Below are positions 26,894 through 36,767 of a DNA stretch of 64,000 nt, piece after piece (position 1 is the first letter of the stretch; every line of letters starts with the position of its first letter). The notes below the pieces were generated by a model. The model made no database searches. It saw only the letters and a list, made by a program, of their open reading frames with translations, and was not told the origin of the DNA. The position numbers and the translations under genes were made by a program. The stretch is taken from contig NZ_CP121662.1 of NCBI RefSeq assembly GCF_029714285.1, positions 992,001-1,056,000 of the forward strand, in the 5' to 3' direction. The DNA is from Rhizobium sp. CB3090. Its GTDB lineage: Bacteria > Pseudomonadota > Alphaproteobacteria > Rhizobiales > Rhizobiaceae.

Positions 26894-28246
26894 TCAAGCC
26901 GAGCCTTTCGCCAGGTAGTCTTCCAGCCAATGGATATCATAATCGCCATTGGCGATATCCTGGTTGGAAACGAGATCCTGGAACAGAGGCAGAGTGGTCT
27001 TGATGCCATCGACCACGAATTCGTCGAGCGCACGCCGCAGGCGCATCATGCATTCGACGCGGGTGCGGCCATGCACGATCAGCTTGCCGATCAGGCTGTC
27101 ATAGTAGGGCGGGATTCTGTAGCCCTGATAGGCGCCCGAATCGATGCGCACGCCAAGGCCGCCCGGCGCATGGAAATGCGTGATCGTACCGGGCGACGGC
27201 ACGAAGCTGCGCGCGTCCTCGGCATTGATGCGGCATTCGATGGCATGGCCGTGGAAATGCACGTCCTCCTGTGTCACGGAAAGACCGCCGCCCGAGGCAA
27301 CGCGGATCTGTTCGTGCACGAGATCGATGCCGGTGATCGCTTCGGTGACCGGATGCTCGACCTGCAGGCGGGTGTTCATTTCGATGAAATAGAACTCGCC
27401 GTTTTCATAGAGGAACTCAATCGTGCCGGCGCCGCGATATTTCAGCTTCTTCATGGCGTCGGCGCAGATCTGGCCGATCTTCATGCGCTGCTCGACGTTG
27501 AGCGCCGGTGAATTGGCTTCTTCCCAGACCTTCTGGTGGCGGCGCTGCAGCGAGCAGTCGCGCTCTCCGAGATGCACGGCATTGCCTTCGCCATCGCCGA
27601 ACACCTGGATTTCGATGTGGCGCGGCTTGCCGAGATATTTTTCCATATAGACGGATTCATTGCCGAAGGCGGCTGCCGCTTCGGTACGTGCCGTCGACCA
27701 GGCTTCGAGGACGTCCGCTTCCGTACGCGCCACCTTCATGCCGCGTCCGCCGCCGCCGGCGGTCGCCTTGATCAGCACGGGATAGCCGATTTCCCTTGCG
27801 GTCCGCAGCGCGTCTGCTTCGGTCTTCACTTCGCCGTCCGAGCCCGGAACGACGGGGATGCCGAGCTGCTGCGCAGTCGTCTTAGCGGTGATCTTGTCGC
27901 CCATGATGCGGATATGGTCCGCCGTCGGGCCGATGAAGGTGATGCCGTGTGCTTCGAGAATATCGGCGAACTTGGCGTTCTCCGACAGGAACCCATAGCC
28001 CGGGTGAACGGCGTCGGCACCGGTGATCTCGCAGGCCGCGACGATCTGGTGGATGTTGAGATAGCTTTCGCGCGACGGCGGCGGGCCGATGCACACGCTT
28101 TCGTCCGCCAGGCGCACATGCATCGCGTCGGCATCGGCGGTCGAATGCACCGCGACACTCGCAATGCCGAGCTCCTTGCAGGCGCGCAGCACACGAAGGG
28201 CGATCTCTCCGCGATTGGCTATGAGAATCTTCGAAATCATGGGCAT
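26894..28246 (-). CDS. accC: Biotin carboxylase, acetyl-CoA carboxylase subunit
   Basis: 450-aa ATP-dependent biotin carboxylase, which carboxylates biotin on AccB as the first half-reaction of acetyl-CoA carboxylase (fatty-acid synthesis). N-terminal Ile-Ala-Asn-Arg-Gly-Glu-Ile-Ala is followed by the ATP-grasp glycine-rich loop Gly-Gly-Gly-Gly-Arg-Gly-Met-Lys (about 164-171), a Glu-Arg-Asp-Cys-Ser-Leu-Gln-Arg-Arg block, and the catalytic Glu-x-Asn-x-Arg-x-Gln-Val-Glu-His motif near 290. The start is ATG at 28246, with an alternative ATG two codons later. It begins 5 bp after the accB stop. Confidence 0.97.
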   Translation of the reverse strand: MPMISKILIANRGEIALRVLRACKELGIASVAVHSTADADAMHVRLADESVCIGPPPSRESYLNIHQIVAACEITGADAVHPGYGFLSENAKFADILEAHGITFIGPTADHIRIMGDKITAKTTAQQLGIPVVPGSDGEVKTEADALRTAREIGYPVLIKATAGGGGRGMKVARTEADVLEAWSTARTEAAAAFGNESVYMEKYLGKPRHIEIQVFGDGEGNAVHLGERDCSLQRRHQKVWEEANSPALNVEQRMKIGQICADAMKKLKYRGAGTIEFLYENGEFYFIEMNTRLQVEHPVTEAITGIDLVHEQIRVASGGGLSVTQEDVHFHGHAIECRINAEDARSFVPSPGTITHFHAPGGLGVRIDSGAYQGYRIPPYYDSLIGKLIVHGRTRVECMMRLRRALDEFVVDGIKTTLPLFQDLVSNQDIANGDYDIHWLEDYLAKGSA

Positions 28247-28251
28247 AGGGT

Positions 28252-28725
28252 CTACTCGATGACGACCAGGGCTTCGCCGTATTCGACCGGGCGTCCGTCC
28301 TGAATGAGGATTTCGGTCACAGTGCCGGATTTGGGCGCAGGAATCTGGTTCATCGTCTTCATCGCTTCGATGATCAACAGCGTCTGGCCTTCCTTGACGG
28401 AGGCACCGATCTCGATGAAAGCGGCAGCGCCCGGAGCGGGTGCCATATAGACCGTACCCACCATCGGCGCACTGACGACGTTATCCGGATTGCGCGACTT
28501 GCCGGCGGGCGCGGCGGCCGCGACCGGAGCGGCGGCGGCAGGAGCTGCTGCGGCATAGGCGGGGGCTGCGATCGGTGCCTGCACATATTGAGTCGTGCCG
28601 GCGCGCGATACGCGGATGCGCAGATCTTCTTGCTCGACTTCGATCTCGGTCAGATCGGTCTCATTGAGAATATTGGCGAGGTCGCGGATCAGCGCCTGGT
28701 CGATACCCAATTTCTTGTCAGCCAT
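28252..28725 (-). CDS. accB: Biotin carboxyl carrier protein of acetyl-CoA carboxylase
   Basis: 157-aa carrier protein. An N-terminal helical part (1-45) is followed by a long Ala/Pro-rich linker (about 50-75) and a C-terminal biotinyl domain. The biotinylated lysine is Lys123 in Glu-Ala-Met-Lys. The next residue is Thr where Met is commoner, a small difference. The domain ends in Gly-Glu-Ala-Leu-Val-Val-Ile-Glu as usual. It precedes accC by 5 bp and follows aroQ by 23 bp on the same strand. Confidence 0.97.
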   Translation of the reverse strand: MADKKLGIDQALIRDLANILNETDLTEIEVEQEDLRIRVSRAGTTQYVQAPIAAPAYAAAAPAAAAPVAAAAPAGKSRNPDNVVSAPMVGTVYMAPAPGAAAFIEIGASVKEGQTLLIIEAMKTMNQIPAPKSGTVTEILIQDGRPVEYGEALVVIE

Positions 28726-28748
28726 GGATGTTTTGCCCTGTATTCTTG

Positions 28749-29186
28749 TTATTGCGTGATGGATTTCAGCGCGTGTAGCGCCAGGATGTAACTGTGGGGC
28801 CCAAAGCCGCAGATCATGCCCTTGGCGGCGGGCGCGATCATCGATTTGTGCCGGAATTCTTCGCGTGCGTGGATATTGGAGATGTGAACCTCCACCACCG
28901 GAATGGAAATGGCGCGGATCGCGTCATGAAGTGCGATCGACGTATGGCCATAGGCGCCGGGGTTGATGGCGATGCCGGCGGCGACGTCTCCGGCTTCGTG
29001 GATCCAGTCGACCAGCACGCCTTCATGATTGCTCTGGCGAAAGTCGATGACAAAGCCGAGGCTTTCGCCCACGGATTTGCAGTCGGCTTCGATATCCTTG
29101 AGCGTCTTGCCGCCATAGATGCCCGGCTCGCGCTTGCCGAGGGCATTCAAATTGGGTCCGTTAAGGACAAAAATGGTTTGCGCCAT
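28749..29186 (-). CDS. aroQ: 3-dehydroquinate dehydratase, type II
   Basis: 145-aa type II dehydroquinase of the shikimate pathway, converting 3-dehydroquinate to 3-dehydroshikimate. N-terminal [14 protein letters not shown] contains the active-site Arg, and Tyr24 follows in [13 protein letters not shown] and Glu-Val-His-Ile-Ser-Asn are also present. The frame is open 23 codons upstream; ATG at 29186 gives the family length. It heads the aroQ-accB-accC-aat run, a conserved order in many alphaproteobacteria. Confidence 0.96.
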   Translation of the reverse strand: MAQTIFVLNGPNLNALGKREPGIYGGKTLKDIEADCKSVGESLGFVIDFRQSNHEGVLVDWIHEAGDVAAGIAINPGAYGHTSIALHDAIRAISIPVVEVHISNIHAREEFRHKSMIAPAAKGMICGFGPHSYILALHALKSITQ

Positions 29187-29408
29187 TAGAGGTTCCGTCA
29201 AAGTGCAGCGCAACCTATAGACTCCCGAGGGCCTATAGGAAAGCCCCCAGGACATAGGTTGCGCATGTCTAGGTGTGGAAACGCCCGGATTTTGGCGATT
29301 TTACGCATAACCTCGAAATCGGTTCGGTTTCGCAAAGGTCTATGCAGCTTCTGAAGCGCCGCTGTGTCCTTTATGCATCCTGATGCGCGGCGCAGTCATA
29401 GCCACCGT

Positions 29409-30176
29409 TCAGCAGGTGGTCTTGCCGCAACTGCGGACATTGGAGATTTTCTGCTGAATGGCCTCGAGGCCGATCGCACCGGAGATCGTTTCGTTGCCGA
29501 TGACATAGGCCGGCGTGCCGGTGACGTTGAGATCGGTGGCGAGTTGGTAGGTGGCCTTGACCGTATCATTGTTCGGGCTTTTGGCCATTTCGGCGCGGAT
29601 TGCCGCTTCGGCGACGCCGAGCGAGGTCGCAACTTCGATGGCGCTGTCTTCCGAGGCGCGGCCGTCACTGCCAAGCAGGGTATGATGGAATTCGGCATAT
29701 TTTCCCGGCGCCAGCTTGCGGAAGGCATCGGAGACCCTTGCCGCGGCAACTGAATCCGGTCCGAGGATCGGGAATTCCTTCAGCACGAAACGCACATTCG
29801 GGTCCTGCTTCAGCAGCGCGTCCATGTCGGGGAGCGCATGGCGGCAATAGGTGCAATTGTAATCGAAGAACTCGACCACAGTGACATCGCCCTTCGGATT
29901 GCCGATCGTGACGTCATCCTTGGAATTGAAAATGGCATCCTTGTTTTGAGCGACAGCCTGGGCCGACTGAGCCAGGCGCTGCTCGTCCTGTTTCTTTTCA
30001 AGCGCCGCCTGCGCGTCCAAGAGGACTTCCGGATGCTCGACGAGATATTCCTTGATGAAATCCCCGAATTCCTTTTTCTGCTGGTCGTCCAGCGCGGCGG
30101 CGGGCTGGACCATGGCGAGCGACGCGGCAAAGGCGATCGCTGAAGCCGCCAGCAGGGTTTTGGAAAAAAGGGTCAT
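29409..30176 (-). CDS. DsbA/Com1-like thiol:disulfide oxidoreductase
   Basis: 255-aa periplasmic thioredoxin-fold protein. It has a signal peptide (1-28, Ala-Ala-Ala-Leu), an N-terminal helical region, and a DsbA-like domain with the redox motif Cys-Thr-Tyr-Cys in Phe-Asp-Tyr-Asn-Cys-Thr-Tyr-Cys-Arg (about residues 95-103). A cis-Pro loop Gly-Thr-Pro-Ala-Tyr-Val-Ile lies near 220. It ends with a further Cys pair (Cys-Gly-x-x-x-Cys). It probably oxidises or isomerises disulfides in exported proteins. ATG at 30176 with GAGGA upstream was chosen over a start 11 codons earlier. It precedes aroQ by 222 bp. Confidence 0.92.
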   Translation of the reverse strand: MTLFSKTLLAASAIAFAASLAMVQPAAALDDQQKKEFGDFIKEYLVEHPEVLLDAQAALEKKQDEQRLAQSAQAVAQNKDAIFNSKDDVTIGNPKGDVTVVEFFDYNCTYCRHALPDMDALLKQDPNVRFVLKEFPILGPDSVAAARVSDAFRKLAPGKYAEFHHTLLGSDGRASEDSAIEVATSLGVAEAAIRAEMAKSPNNDTVKATYQLATDLNVTGTPAYVIGNETISGAIGLEAIQQKISNVRSCGKTTC

Positions 30177-30381
30177 CGGGTCCTCGTTTGAGTGGGTGCT
30201 GAGACTCATCGTCCGGTTCGGGATATCACCGCGAGGTTAAAATCCACAAATGTACAACGGCAATTTACGGTGCATGCTTATTTCCAGAAACAGGAATTTT
30301 CACGACAAAGCCGCAATCGCGGGATTGTGAACAAGCTAATATTACGGCAATTGTCTGGCTCCAATCCGATCCGAGAAAGAA

Positions 30382-31545
30382 TTGACCTTGTTTTCCCTAT
30401 CCAAACGCAGCGATGTCGAACCCTTCCACGCCATGGATGTGCTGGCGGAGGCAACGCGTCGGCGTCAGGCGGGGCATGCCGTCATCTCGATGGCCGTTGG
30501 CCAGCCGTCTCATCCTGCGCCGCAAGCGGCACTGGAGGCAGCACGCGCGGCACTCGGTCACGGCCGCATCGGCTACACGGACGCACTTGGCACGCTGGCG
30601 CTCAGGCAAGCACTTGCCGGTCACTACCTTGCTCGTCACGGTCTGACCATCGATCCCATGCGGATCGCGATCACCACCGGTTCGTCCGCCGGCTTCAACC
30701 TCGCCTTTCTGACACTCTTTGATCCCGGCGACCTCGTCGCCATCGCAAGGCCTGGCTATCCGGCCTATCGCAATATCCTCGCCGCCCTCGGGCTCGATGT
30801 CGTGGAAGTGCCGGTGACCGCCGAGACGCAATTTACTCTGACACCAGAAAGCCTGGAGACCGCACAAGCAGCCAGCGGCAAACGGTTGAAGGGCGTGCTG
30901 CTCGCAAGCCCCGCCAATCCGACCGGCACGGTAACCGGCAGGGCGGCGCTGAAAGCGCTCGCCGACTATTGTGCCGATCGTTCGATCGCTTTCATCTCCG
31001 ACGAAATCTATCACGGCCTTACCTTCGTCGGCGAGGAGACGAGCGCGCTGGAACTGACCGACGAGGTGATCGTCATCAATTCCTTTTCGAAATATTATTG
31101 CATGACCGGCTGGCGCATCGGCTGGATGGTGCTTCCGGAGCGTCTGGTGCGTCCGATCGAGCGCGTCGCTCAGAGCCTTTACATTTCGGCCCCGGAACTC
31201 TCGCAGATCGCCGCTGCCGCAGCGCTCGGGGCAGGGGCCGAACTGGACGCTTACCGCGAAAGCTATCGCCGCAACCGCGATTTCCTGATGCACCGTCTGC
31301 CGGAGATCGGCTTCTCCATCGCGTCGCCGATGGACGGCGCTTTCTACGCCTATGTCGATGTCAGCCGTTTCACCAACGACAGCATGGCGTTCGCCCGCAA
31401 GATGCTGGCCGAAATCAACGTCGCCGCCACGCCGGGCCTCGATTTCGATCCGATCGAGGGACACCGCGCGATGCGCATCTCCTATGCCGGCTCCAATGCG
31501 GAGATCGAGGAAGCGGTGGAACGTATGGCGGCGTGGTTGAAGTAG
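30382..31545 (+). CDS. Class I/II PLP-dependent aminotransferase
   Basis: 387-aa pyridoxal-phosphate aminotransferase of the aspartate aminotransferase fold I. Visible residues are Asn-Pro-Thr-Gly near 176, Asp-Glu-Ile-Tyr near 205, the PLP lysine in Ser-Phe-Ser-Lys-Tyr-Tyr-Cys-Met-Thr-Gly-Trp-Arg (about residue 235), and the substrate Arg in Met-Arg-Ile-Ser-Tyr near the C-terminus. The start is TTG at 30382 with GAGAAAGA upstream. Specificity (aspartate, aromatic or valine-type) cannot be told. It is divergent from the DsbA-like gene (205-bp gap). Confidence 0.92.
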   Translation: MTLFSLSKRSDVEPFHAMDVLAEATRRRQAGHAVISMAVGQPSHPAPQAALEAARAALGHGRIGYTDALGTLALRQALAGHYLARHGLTIDPMRIAITTGSSAGFNLAFLTLFDPGDLVAIARPGYPAYRNILAALGLDVVEVPVTAETQFTLTPESLETAQAASGKRLKGVLLASPANPTGTVTGRAALKALADYCADRSIAFISDEIYHGLTFVGEETSALELTDEVIVINSFSKYYCMTGWRIGWMVLPERLVRPIERVAQSLYISAPELSQIAAAAALGAGAELDAYRESYRRNRDFLMHRLPEIGFSIASPMDGAFYAYVDVSRFTNDSMAFARKMLAEINVAATPGLDFDPIEGHRAMRISYAGSNAEIEEAVERMAAWLK

Positions 31546-31575
31546 ACGCTGTATCTGTGGTCGAACCGGGCCGCC

Positions 31576-31737
31576 CGTCCTTCGAGGCATTTCCGCGCTA
31601 TGCGCCGAAATGCGCCTCAGGATGAGGCGGAGCTAGCTTCACGACATGCCGTAAAATGCCGCAAAGAGCAATCGCGCTCAGATGCGAAAAGTTAGCCCCT
31701 CATCCTGAGTTGGGAGCGCAGCGACCCTCAAAGGACG
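31576..31737. repeat. Large nested inverted repeat of rhizobial intergenic type
   Basis: Two nested inverted arms: a perfect 12-bp pair CTCAGGATGAGG/CCTCATCCTGAG (31616-31627 with 31698-31709), and an outer 12-bp pair with one mismatch (31576-31587 with 31726-31737). The sequence around it, with Cys-free low-coding CCTTCGAGG and AGGACGAGG ends, is the kind of dispersed palindrome common in Rhizobiales intergenic regions. Together with the terminator it fills most of the 428-bp gap between the aminotransferase and rne; no gene was seen there. Confidence 0.6.
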
Positions 31738-31916
31738 AGGGCGGGTGTGAGGGAACCGTTCGTTACGGCAACACCTTAATCCACATCGCTGTACATCACA
31801 CAGCCGCCGAAGAGACGTTTGTGCCGCTACTAGTCTTCTTCCGCCGCCCGAAACCCACAAGGAGGATGAAGAGCAGAAGAAGCGTCGACCTTGTCCGCTT
31901 ACGGTCTCCCAAAATA

Positions 31917-31948
31917 AAAATCCGGCCGCGTTGCCACGGCCGGATTTT
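31917..31948. terminator. Bidirectional-looking Rho-independent terminator after rne
   Basis: Perfect 12-bp inverted repeat (31917-31928 and 31937-31948) with an 8-nt loop. The arms start with AAAA and end in TTTT, so T runs exist on both strands. It lies 26 bp beyond the rne stop and should end rne transcription. It could also stop readthrough from the aminotransferase side. Confidence 0.8.
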
Positions 31949-31973
31949 GTTATTTCGTTCGAAACAGCAGCGT

Positions 31974-34865
31974 TCAGAAGAAACCGCGGCGCTGCCACCA
32001 ACCGGCCTTCTTCGGCTTGGTCGGCTCGCCATCGCCTTCGCCGCCCTCGCTGGCGCGGCTGGATTTGACCACCGGCTCGGAGGAGGAGACGTTCGACTCG
32101 CGGTTGGCGCGCGCCGGCTTGGCTGCGGCCTCGACCATTTCGGGTTCTTCAGTCGCGACCGGTTCGGCGACCTTGTCGAGATCGCCGGCGACCTCGGCAA
32201 CTGTTTCGGCTTCGGCGTCGACCAAGGGCGCCTCTTCAACAACCGGTGCCTCGACGGGGGATGCTTCCGCTTTCGGCTTACGGCGGCTGCGGCCTTTGGC
32301 GGGCTTCACGTCTTCGGCGACGACGGATGCGGTTTCGACGGCCGCCATAGCCGGCTGGCTTTCGACGGCGGCTTCACCCTCGGCGACCGCAATGTCGGCG
32401 ATGGTCACGGCGGCATCATTTTCGCCGTCATCCTCTTCGTCAGCAGCTTCCTCGGAACCGGCTTCGCTGCCAGCGGCCAATTCATTGCCTTCGCCGTCGC
32501 GATTGCGGCGCCCGCCACGCTTGCCGCGGCGGCGGCGCTTGCGCTTCTGCTGGCCGTCATCGCTGGACGTGGCCGCAACCTCGCTGCTGCCGCTTGCATC
32601 GTCCTCTTCGCCTTCATCGGCTTCCTCGTCACCATCTTCGCGGGACGTATCGGCGGACTCGGAAGCGACCTGGGCGTCACCGCCACGACCGCGACGGCGG
32701 CGACGGCGCTTGCGCTTGCGGCCACCTTCATTGTTTTCGGAGCGGGCGGCAGGCTGCTGTTCGACGGCAGCGGCTTTTTCCTCGAGTTCCTCGTCTTCGT
32801 CCTCGTCGGCCTCGATGACGATATCATCGTCCTCGTCCTCCGGAATGGCGGCGAAGTTGAACAGGGATTCGATCTTGACCGGATTTTCCACCGGCTCGCC
32901 GCGGTCGATCGCAAAATGCTGCGTACCGACGGCATTGTCCGCGCCGATGACGATGGCGACGCCGAAGCGGTTTTCGTAGTCGACGATCGTCTGGCGCTTA
33001 TGATTGAGCAGATAGAGCGCAATGTCCGGCGTCGTACGCACGGTGATGTCGTGCGTCGTGTTCTTCAGCAGGTATTCCTCGATGCCGCGCAGGACATGAA
33101 GCGCCACGGAAGACTGCGAGCGCACATGGCCGGTGCCGCCGCAATGCGAGCAGATCTGCGTCGTGCTTTCGAGGACGGAAGCGCGGATGCGCTGGCGCGA
33201 CATCTCCAACAGGCCGAAATGCGAGATGCGGCCGACCTGGATGCGGGCACGATCGTTCTTCAGGCATTCCTTCAACTTCTTCTCGACCGCGCGGTTATTG
33301 CGCTTTTCTTCCATGTCGATGAAGTCGATGACGATCAGGCCGGCAAGGTCACGCAGGCGAAGCTGGCGGGCGATTTCTTCCGCAGCTTCCAGATTGGTCT
33401 GCAGCGCGGTGTCTTCGATCGAATGCTCGCGGGTCGAACGACCGGAGTTGACGTCGATCGAAACCAGAGCTTCCGTCTGGTTCATGATCAGGTAGCCGCC
33501 CGAGCGCAGCGTCACCTGCGGCTGCAGCATGCGGTCGAGCTGTGCCTCGATGCCGGAGCGCGAGAAGATCGGATGGATATCGCGATAGGGTTGAACCACC
33601 TTGGCGTGGCTCGGCATCAGCATCTTCATGAAGTCTTTGGCTTCACGATAGCCTTCTTCGCCGGCAACGATGATCTCGCCGATATCCTTGTTGTAGAGGT
33701 CGCGGATGGAGCGCTTGATCAGGCTGCCTTCTTCATAGACGAGGCAAGGCGCGGTCGAAGCGAGCGTCAGCGTGCGGACGTTTTCCCACAGGCGCATCAA
33801 ATATTCGAAGTCGCGCTTGACTTCGACCTTGGTGCGGTTGGCGCCGGCGGTACGCAGGATCACCCCCATGCCCTGCGGCACTTCGAGCATCTTGGCGATT
33901 TCCTTCAGGCGCTTGCGGTCCTGCGGATTGGTGATCTTGCGGGAAATGCCGCCGCCGCGCGCCGTGTTCGGCATCAGAACCGAGTAGCGGCCTGCGAGCG
34001 AGAGATAGGTGGTCAGCGCAGCACCCTTGTTGCCGCGCTCTTCCTTGGCGACCTGCACCAGCAGGATCTGCCGACGCTTGATGACTTCCTGGATGCGGTA
34101 TTGCTTGCGCGGCTTGCGCTGCGTGCGGTCCGGAACCTCTTCCATCGCGTCTTCGGCGCCGACGGATTCGATCACTTCTTCTTCCTGGTCGTGATCATCG
34201 TCGTCGTCATCGTCATGACGGCGCTTGGAAACATCGACATCCTCAGAGATCGAATCGGTTTCGACCATCGCGGCCATTTCGCCGGATGGGCCTTCTTCGT
34301 CTTCGCTGGGAGCGTCGACCGTTGCTACCGCTTCGGGCGCAGGCGCCTCGTCCGCGGAAGCTTCCGCGACAACCTTCTTGCGGCTGCGGCGCGGCTTGGC
34401 CTTCTTCGCCGGAGCTTCTTCGGCGGCGAGAGCCGCTGCCTCGGGTGCAGGGGCTTCTTCCGCTACAGCGGGTTCCGCTTCCGCCTCGTCCTTTTGGACG
34501 ATGCCGATGTCGGGCTGTTCCTGCTGGGAAAGATCGAGCGCCGTTTCGACATGCTCGACATCATCGTCGCGGCGATGCTCTTCGGCTTCCGCCTTCAGGA
34601 GCGCCTGCCGGTCGGCGAGCGGGATCTGGTAGTAGTCGGGATGGATTTCGGCAAAGGCCAGAAAGCCGTGGCGGTTGCCGCCGTAATCCACGAAGGCTGC
34701 CTGTAGCGAGGGCTCGACCCTCGTCACCTTGGCGAGATAGATGTTGCCGCGGATTTGCTTCTTGTGCTGCGACTCGAAGTCAAATTCCTCTATGCGGTTC
34801 CCACGAACGACAACGACACGCGTCTCTTCCTCGTGAGACGCATCGATAAGCATTTTGTCTGCCAT
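31974..34865 (-). CDS. rne: Ribonuclease E
   Basis: 963-aa endoribonuclease that starts most mRNA decay and processes rRNA and tRNA, and scaffolds the degradosome. The S1 domain begins near residue 40 (Arg-Gly-Asn-Ile-Tyr-Leu-Ala-Lys-Val) and is interrupted by a highly acidic, Ala/Glu-rich insertion of roughly 170-180 residues, as in other alphaproteobacterial RNase E. Catalytic acids are in Ser-Ile-Asp-Val-Asn-Ser-Gly-Arg and Val-Ile-Asp-Phe-Ile-Asp-Met. The Zn-link is Cys-Ser-His-Cys. The C-terminal third is disordered, with Arg-rich and Glu-rich patches for RNA and partner binding. ATG at 34865 has GAGGAG about 8-9 nt upstream. Confidence 0.97.
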   Translation of the reverse strand: MADKMLIDASHEEETRVVVVRGNRIEEFDFESQHKKQIRGNIYLAKVTRVEPSLQAAFVDYGGNRHGFLAFAEIHPDYYQIPLADRQALLKAEAEEHRRDDDVEHVETALDLSQQEQPDIGIVQKDEAEAEPAVAEEAPAPEAAALAAEEAPAKKAKPRRSRKKVVAEASADEAPAPEAVATVDAPSEDEEGPSGEMAAMVETDSISEDVDVSKRRHDDDDDDDHDQEEEVIESVGAEDAMEEVPDRTQRKPRKQYRIQEVIKRRQILLVQVAKEERGNKGAALTTYLSLAGRYSVLMPNTARGGGISRKITNPQDRKRLKEIAKMLEVPQGMGVILRTAGANRTKVEVKRDFEYLMRLWENVRTLTLASTAPCLVYEEGSLIKRSIRDLYNKDIGEIIVAGEEGYREAKDFMKMLMPSHAKVVQPYRDIHPIFSRSGIEAQLDRMLQPQVTLRSGGYLIMNQTEALVSIDVNSGRSTREHSIEDTALQTNLEAAEEIARQLRLRDLAGLIVIDFIDMEEKRNNRAVEKKLKECLKNDRARIQVGRISHFGLLEMSRQRIRASVLESTTQICSHCGGTGHVRSQSSVALHVLRGIEEYLLKNTTHDITVRTTPDIALYLLNHKRQTIVDYENRFGVAIVIGADNAVGTQHFAIDRGEPVENPVKIESLFNFAAIPEDEDDDIVIEADEDEDEELEEKAAAVEQQPAARSENNEGGRKRKRRRRRRGRGGDAQVASESADTSREDGDEEADEGEEDDASGSSEVAATSSDDGQQKRKRRRRGKRGGRRNRDGEGNELAAGSEAGSEEAADEEDDGENDAAVTIADIAVAEGEAAVESQPAMAAVETASVVAEDVKPAKGRSRRKPKAEASPVEAPVVEEAPLVDAEAETVAEVAGDLDKVAEPVATEEPEMVEAAAKPARANRESNVSSSEPVVKSSRASEGGEGDGEPTKPKKAGWWQRRGFF

Positions 34866-35552
34866 GTAAGCTGTGCTCCTCGGCGCCGGCATGCGGAAAG
34901 GCGCCGACCTGTCGCTAGGACAGGCTGGTTGCACTCCGTTATTGCTGCACCGGATAATGAAAGTCGCGATTGGTTGTTTTGCGATGACGGTGACAGCAGC
35001 CAGACAGCGGCCGGGACATTAGTTCCCCGGGGTCTGTTCACTTCCTGAAAAAGCTGCTGCGGTACCATCCGTAACCAAGCGAGATCGACAATGCCTTAGA
35101 CCCAACGAACGGATCCGATGAATGTGCTCTCTAAAGAGCGTTTGGTGGCTCTCCACCGATGAATTTCCCGCGCAAAACCGGAAATTCAGATATCCAGTAT
35201 AGAGAGCAGAAGCACTGGAGACGGCGGATGACGGCCGCTTATGGCGCCTGGTACTCGAGGCGGCTGCCTTTGCGGCGACTCTATCCCGTCAACACTTCTA
35301 CCCTAATATGCGTTGTATGTTTTATCTGTCACAATAGCAAGGGGAAAGCCAAGTGTGCCATAATATTGATGGATTCGTCGTATGAGGAAGGTGCGGGGAC
35401 GGCGTTTCCGATTCTTCTGGCGACGCGCCATCACATCGGCACTACCCTCATTCGCGGTTTCCCGTTTTTTGGACTTCAAAAACAACGTTGAAACCAATAT
35501 GGGGCGCGACGGACGATAGTTAAAGGGATTGCGGCATGCGACGGAGAACGGC
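34866..35552. promoter_or_regulatory. Long region between rne and amidase: structured rne leader
   Basis: 687 bp without a gene. Read towards rne it holds a series of hairpins: GAATTTCC/GGAAATTC (35161-35168 with 35180-35187), GGTGG/CCACC (35144-35148 with 35153-35157), GCTCT/AGAGC (35126-35139), CCTGTC/GACAGG around 34905-34922, and GGCGCC/GGCGCC just before the ribosome site. RNase E autoregulates through its own leader in enterobacteria, so a similar role is plausible. A possible minus-strand promoter lies near 35300-35335. I recall that the rhizobial sRNA family alpha-r45 maps between rne and an amidase gene, but I cannot verify this. Confidence 0.45.
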
Positions 35553-36767
35553 GTGAGGGCTTTGCGAATTGCAGCGGTGGTCCTCGCAGTGATGGCGCTT
35601 CCGATTCTTTCGCCGTTTGCTGCGACTTTGGCAGCAGCCGATCCATTGCTCGCCTATGGCGCACGCATTGCCGGCGACGATGCCCGCACTCGTATCGTCA
35701 TCGATATGGACCGCGAGCCGACGTTCTCGGTCCATTATCTCGACAACCCCGTCCGTATCATCGTCGACCTTCCGGCAACGGCTTTCGGCTTTCCGGCTGC
35801 CGACCTGAAGCCGATCGGCCTCTTCAAGGATATCCGCTATGGCACGATGGCGGAGAACAGCGCCCGCATCGTGCTGACGGCGACCAAGCCGGTGAAGCTG
35901 GTCATGGCCAAGGTGCAGCCTGACGAAAGCGGCAAGGGGCATCGCCTCGTACTCGATGCCGAGATGCTGCCTGCCGCGCAATTCGCCGATCTTATCAAGC
36001 AACAGAGCTGGACGAACGATGACACCGCGAAGGATGTCGGTCCGGTGGCGCCGATCGAAAAGGCTGATCCGAGTACCTTCCTCGTGGCTGTCGACGCGGG
36101 TCACGGCGGCATCGACGCCGGCGCGACGGCCAGCGACGGCGTCACGCAGGAAAAAGATATCACGCTCGCTTTCGCCAAGCTCCTGGCCGACAAGCTGAAT
36201 GCCCAGCGGGGCATCAAGGCTTTCCTGACGCGCGACAATGATGAATATCTGTCGCTGTCGCAGCGGGTGACGATCGCCCGGCAGAACCACGCTTCTCTGT
36301 TCATCTCGCTGCATGCCGATACGCTGAAGCAGAAGGATATCCGCGGCGCCACGGTCTATACGATCTCCGACAAAGCCTCCGACAAGCTTGCCAGCGAAGT
36401 TGCAGACAGAGAAAACAATTCTGATCAGCTTGCCGGGGCCGAGACGCAGGCCCAGCCCGCCGCGGTCGCCGATATTCTGATGGACCTGACACGGCGCGAG
36501 ACGCAGGCTTTTTCCATTTCGCTCGCGCAGGATGTGCTGACCTCGTTCAACGGCCAGATCTCCATGATCAACAACCCGCATCGCCATGCCGGCTTCCGTG
36601 TGCTGCAGGCGCCGGATGTTCCTTCCATTCTGCTCGAACTTGGCTTCCTTTCGAACAAGGATGATGAGAAACTTCTGCTCGATCCCGATTGGCGGCAGAA
36701 ATTGGCGGACCGGCTGACCGACGCCGTCAAGCAATATCACGTTTCAACCATTGCGAATGGCGGCTGA
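35553..36767 (+). CDS. amiC: N-acetylmuramoyl-L-alanine amidase (AMIN + Amidase_3)
   Basis: 404-aa exported amidase that cuts the bond between muramic acid and the stem peptide, needed for cell separation. A signal peptide (about 1-28) is followed by an AMIN domain (about 35-140), which targets septal peptidoglycan, and a C-terminal Amidase_3 domain (about 180-395). Zinc and catalytic residues are visible in Asp-Ala-Gly-His-Gly-Gly, Gln-Glu-Lys-Asp, Ser-Leu-His-Ala-Asp, and Leu-Glu-Leu-Gly-Phe-Leu-Ser-Asn. GTG at 35553 with GGAG 6 nt upstream was chosen; a TTG at 35529 in frame would add 8 residues. PBP1A follows after 260 bp that holds no gene. Confidence 0.93.
   Translation: MRALRIAAVVLAVMALPILSPFAATLAAADPLLAYGARIAGDDARTRIVIDMDREPTFSVHYLDNPVRIIVDLPATAFGFPAADLKPIGLFKDIRYGTMAENSARIVLTATKPVKLVMAKVQPDESGKGHRLVLDAEMLPAAQFADLIKQQSWTNDDTAKDVGPVAPIEKADPSTFLVAVDAGHGGIDAGATASDGVTQEKDITLAFAKLLADKLNAQRGIKAFLTRDNDEYLSLSQRVTIARQNHASLFISLHADTLKQKDIRGATVYTISDKASDKLASEVADRENNSDQLAGAETQAQPAAVADILMDLTRRETQAFSISLAQDVLTSFNGQISMINNPHRHAGFRVLQAPDVPSILLELGFLSNKDDEKLLLDPDWRQKLADRLTDAVKQYHVSTIANGG

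Noticed and set aside
31656..34706. 1016-codon plus-strand open frame
   Set aside because: Entirely antisense to rne; Gly/Ala/Phe-rich repeats mirror the acidic and Arg-rich codons of RNase E.
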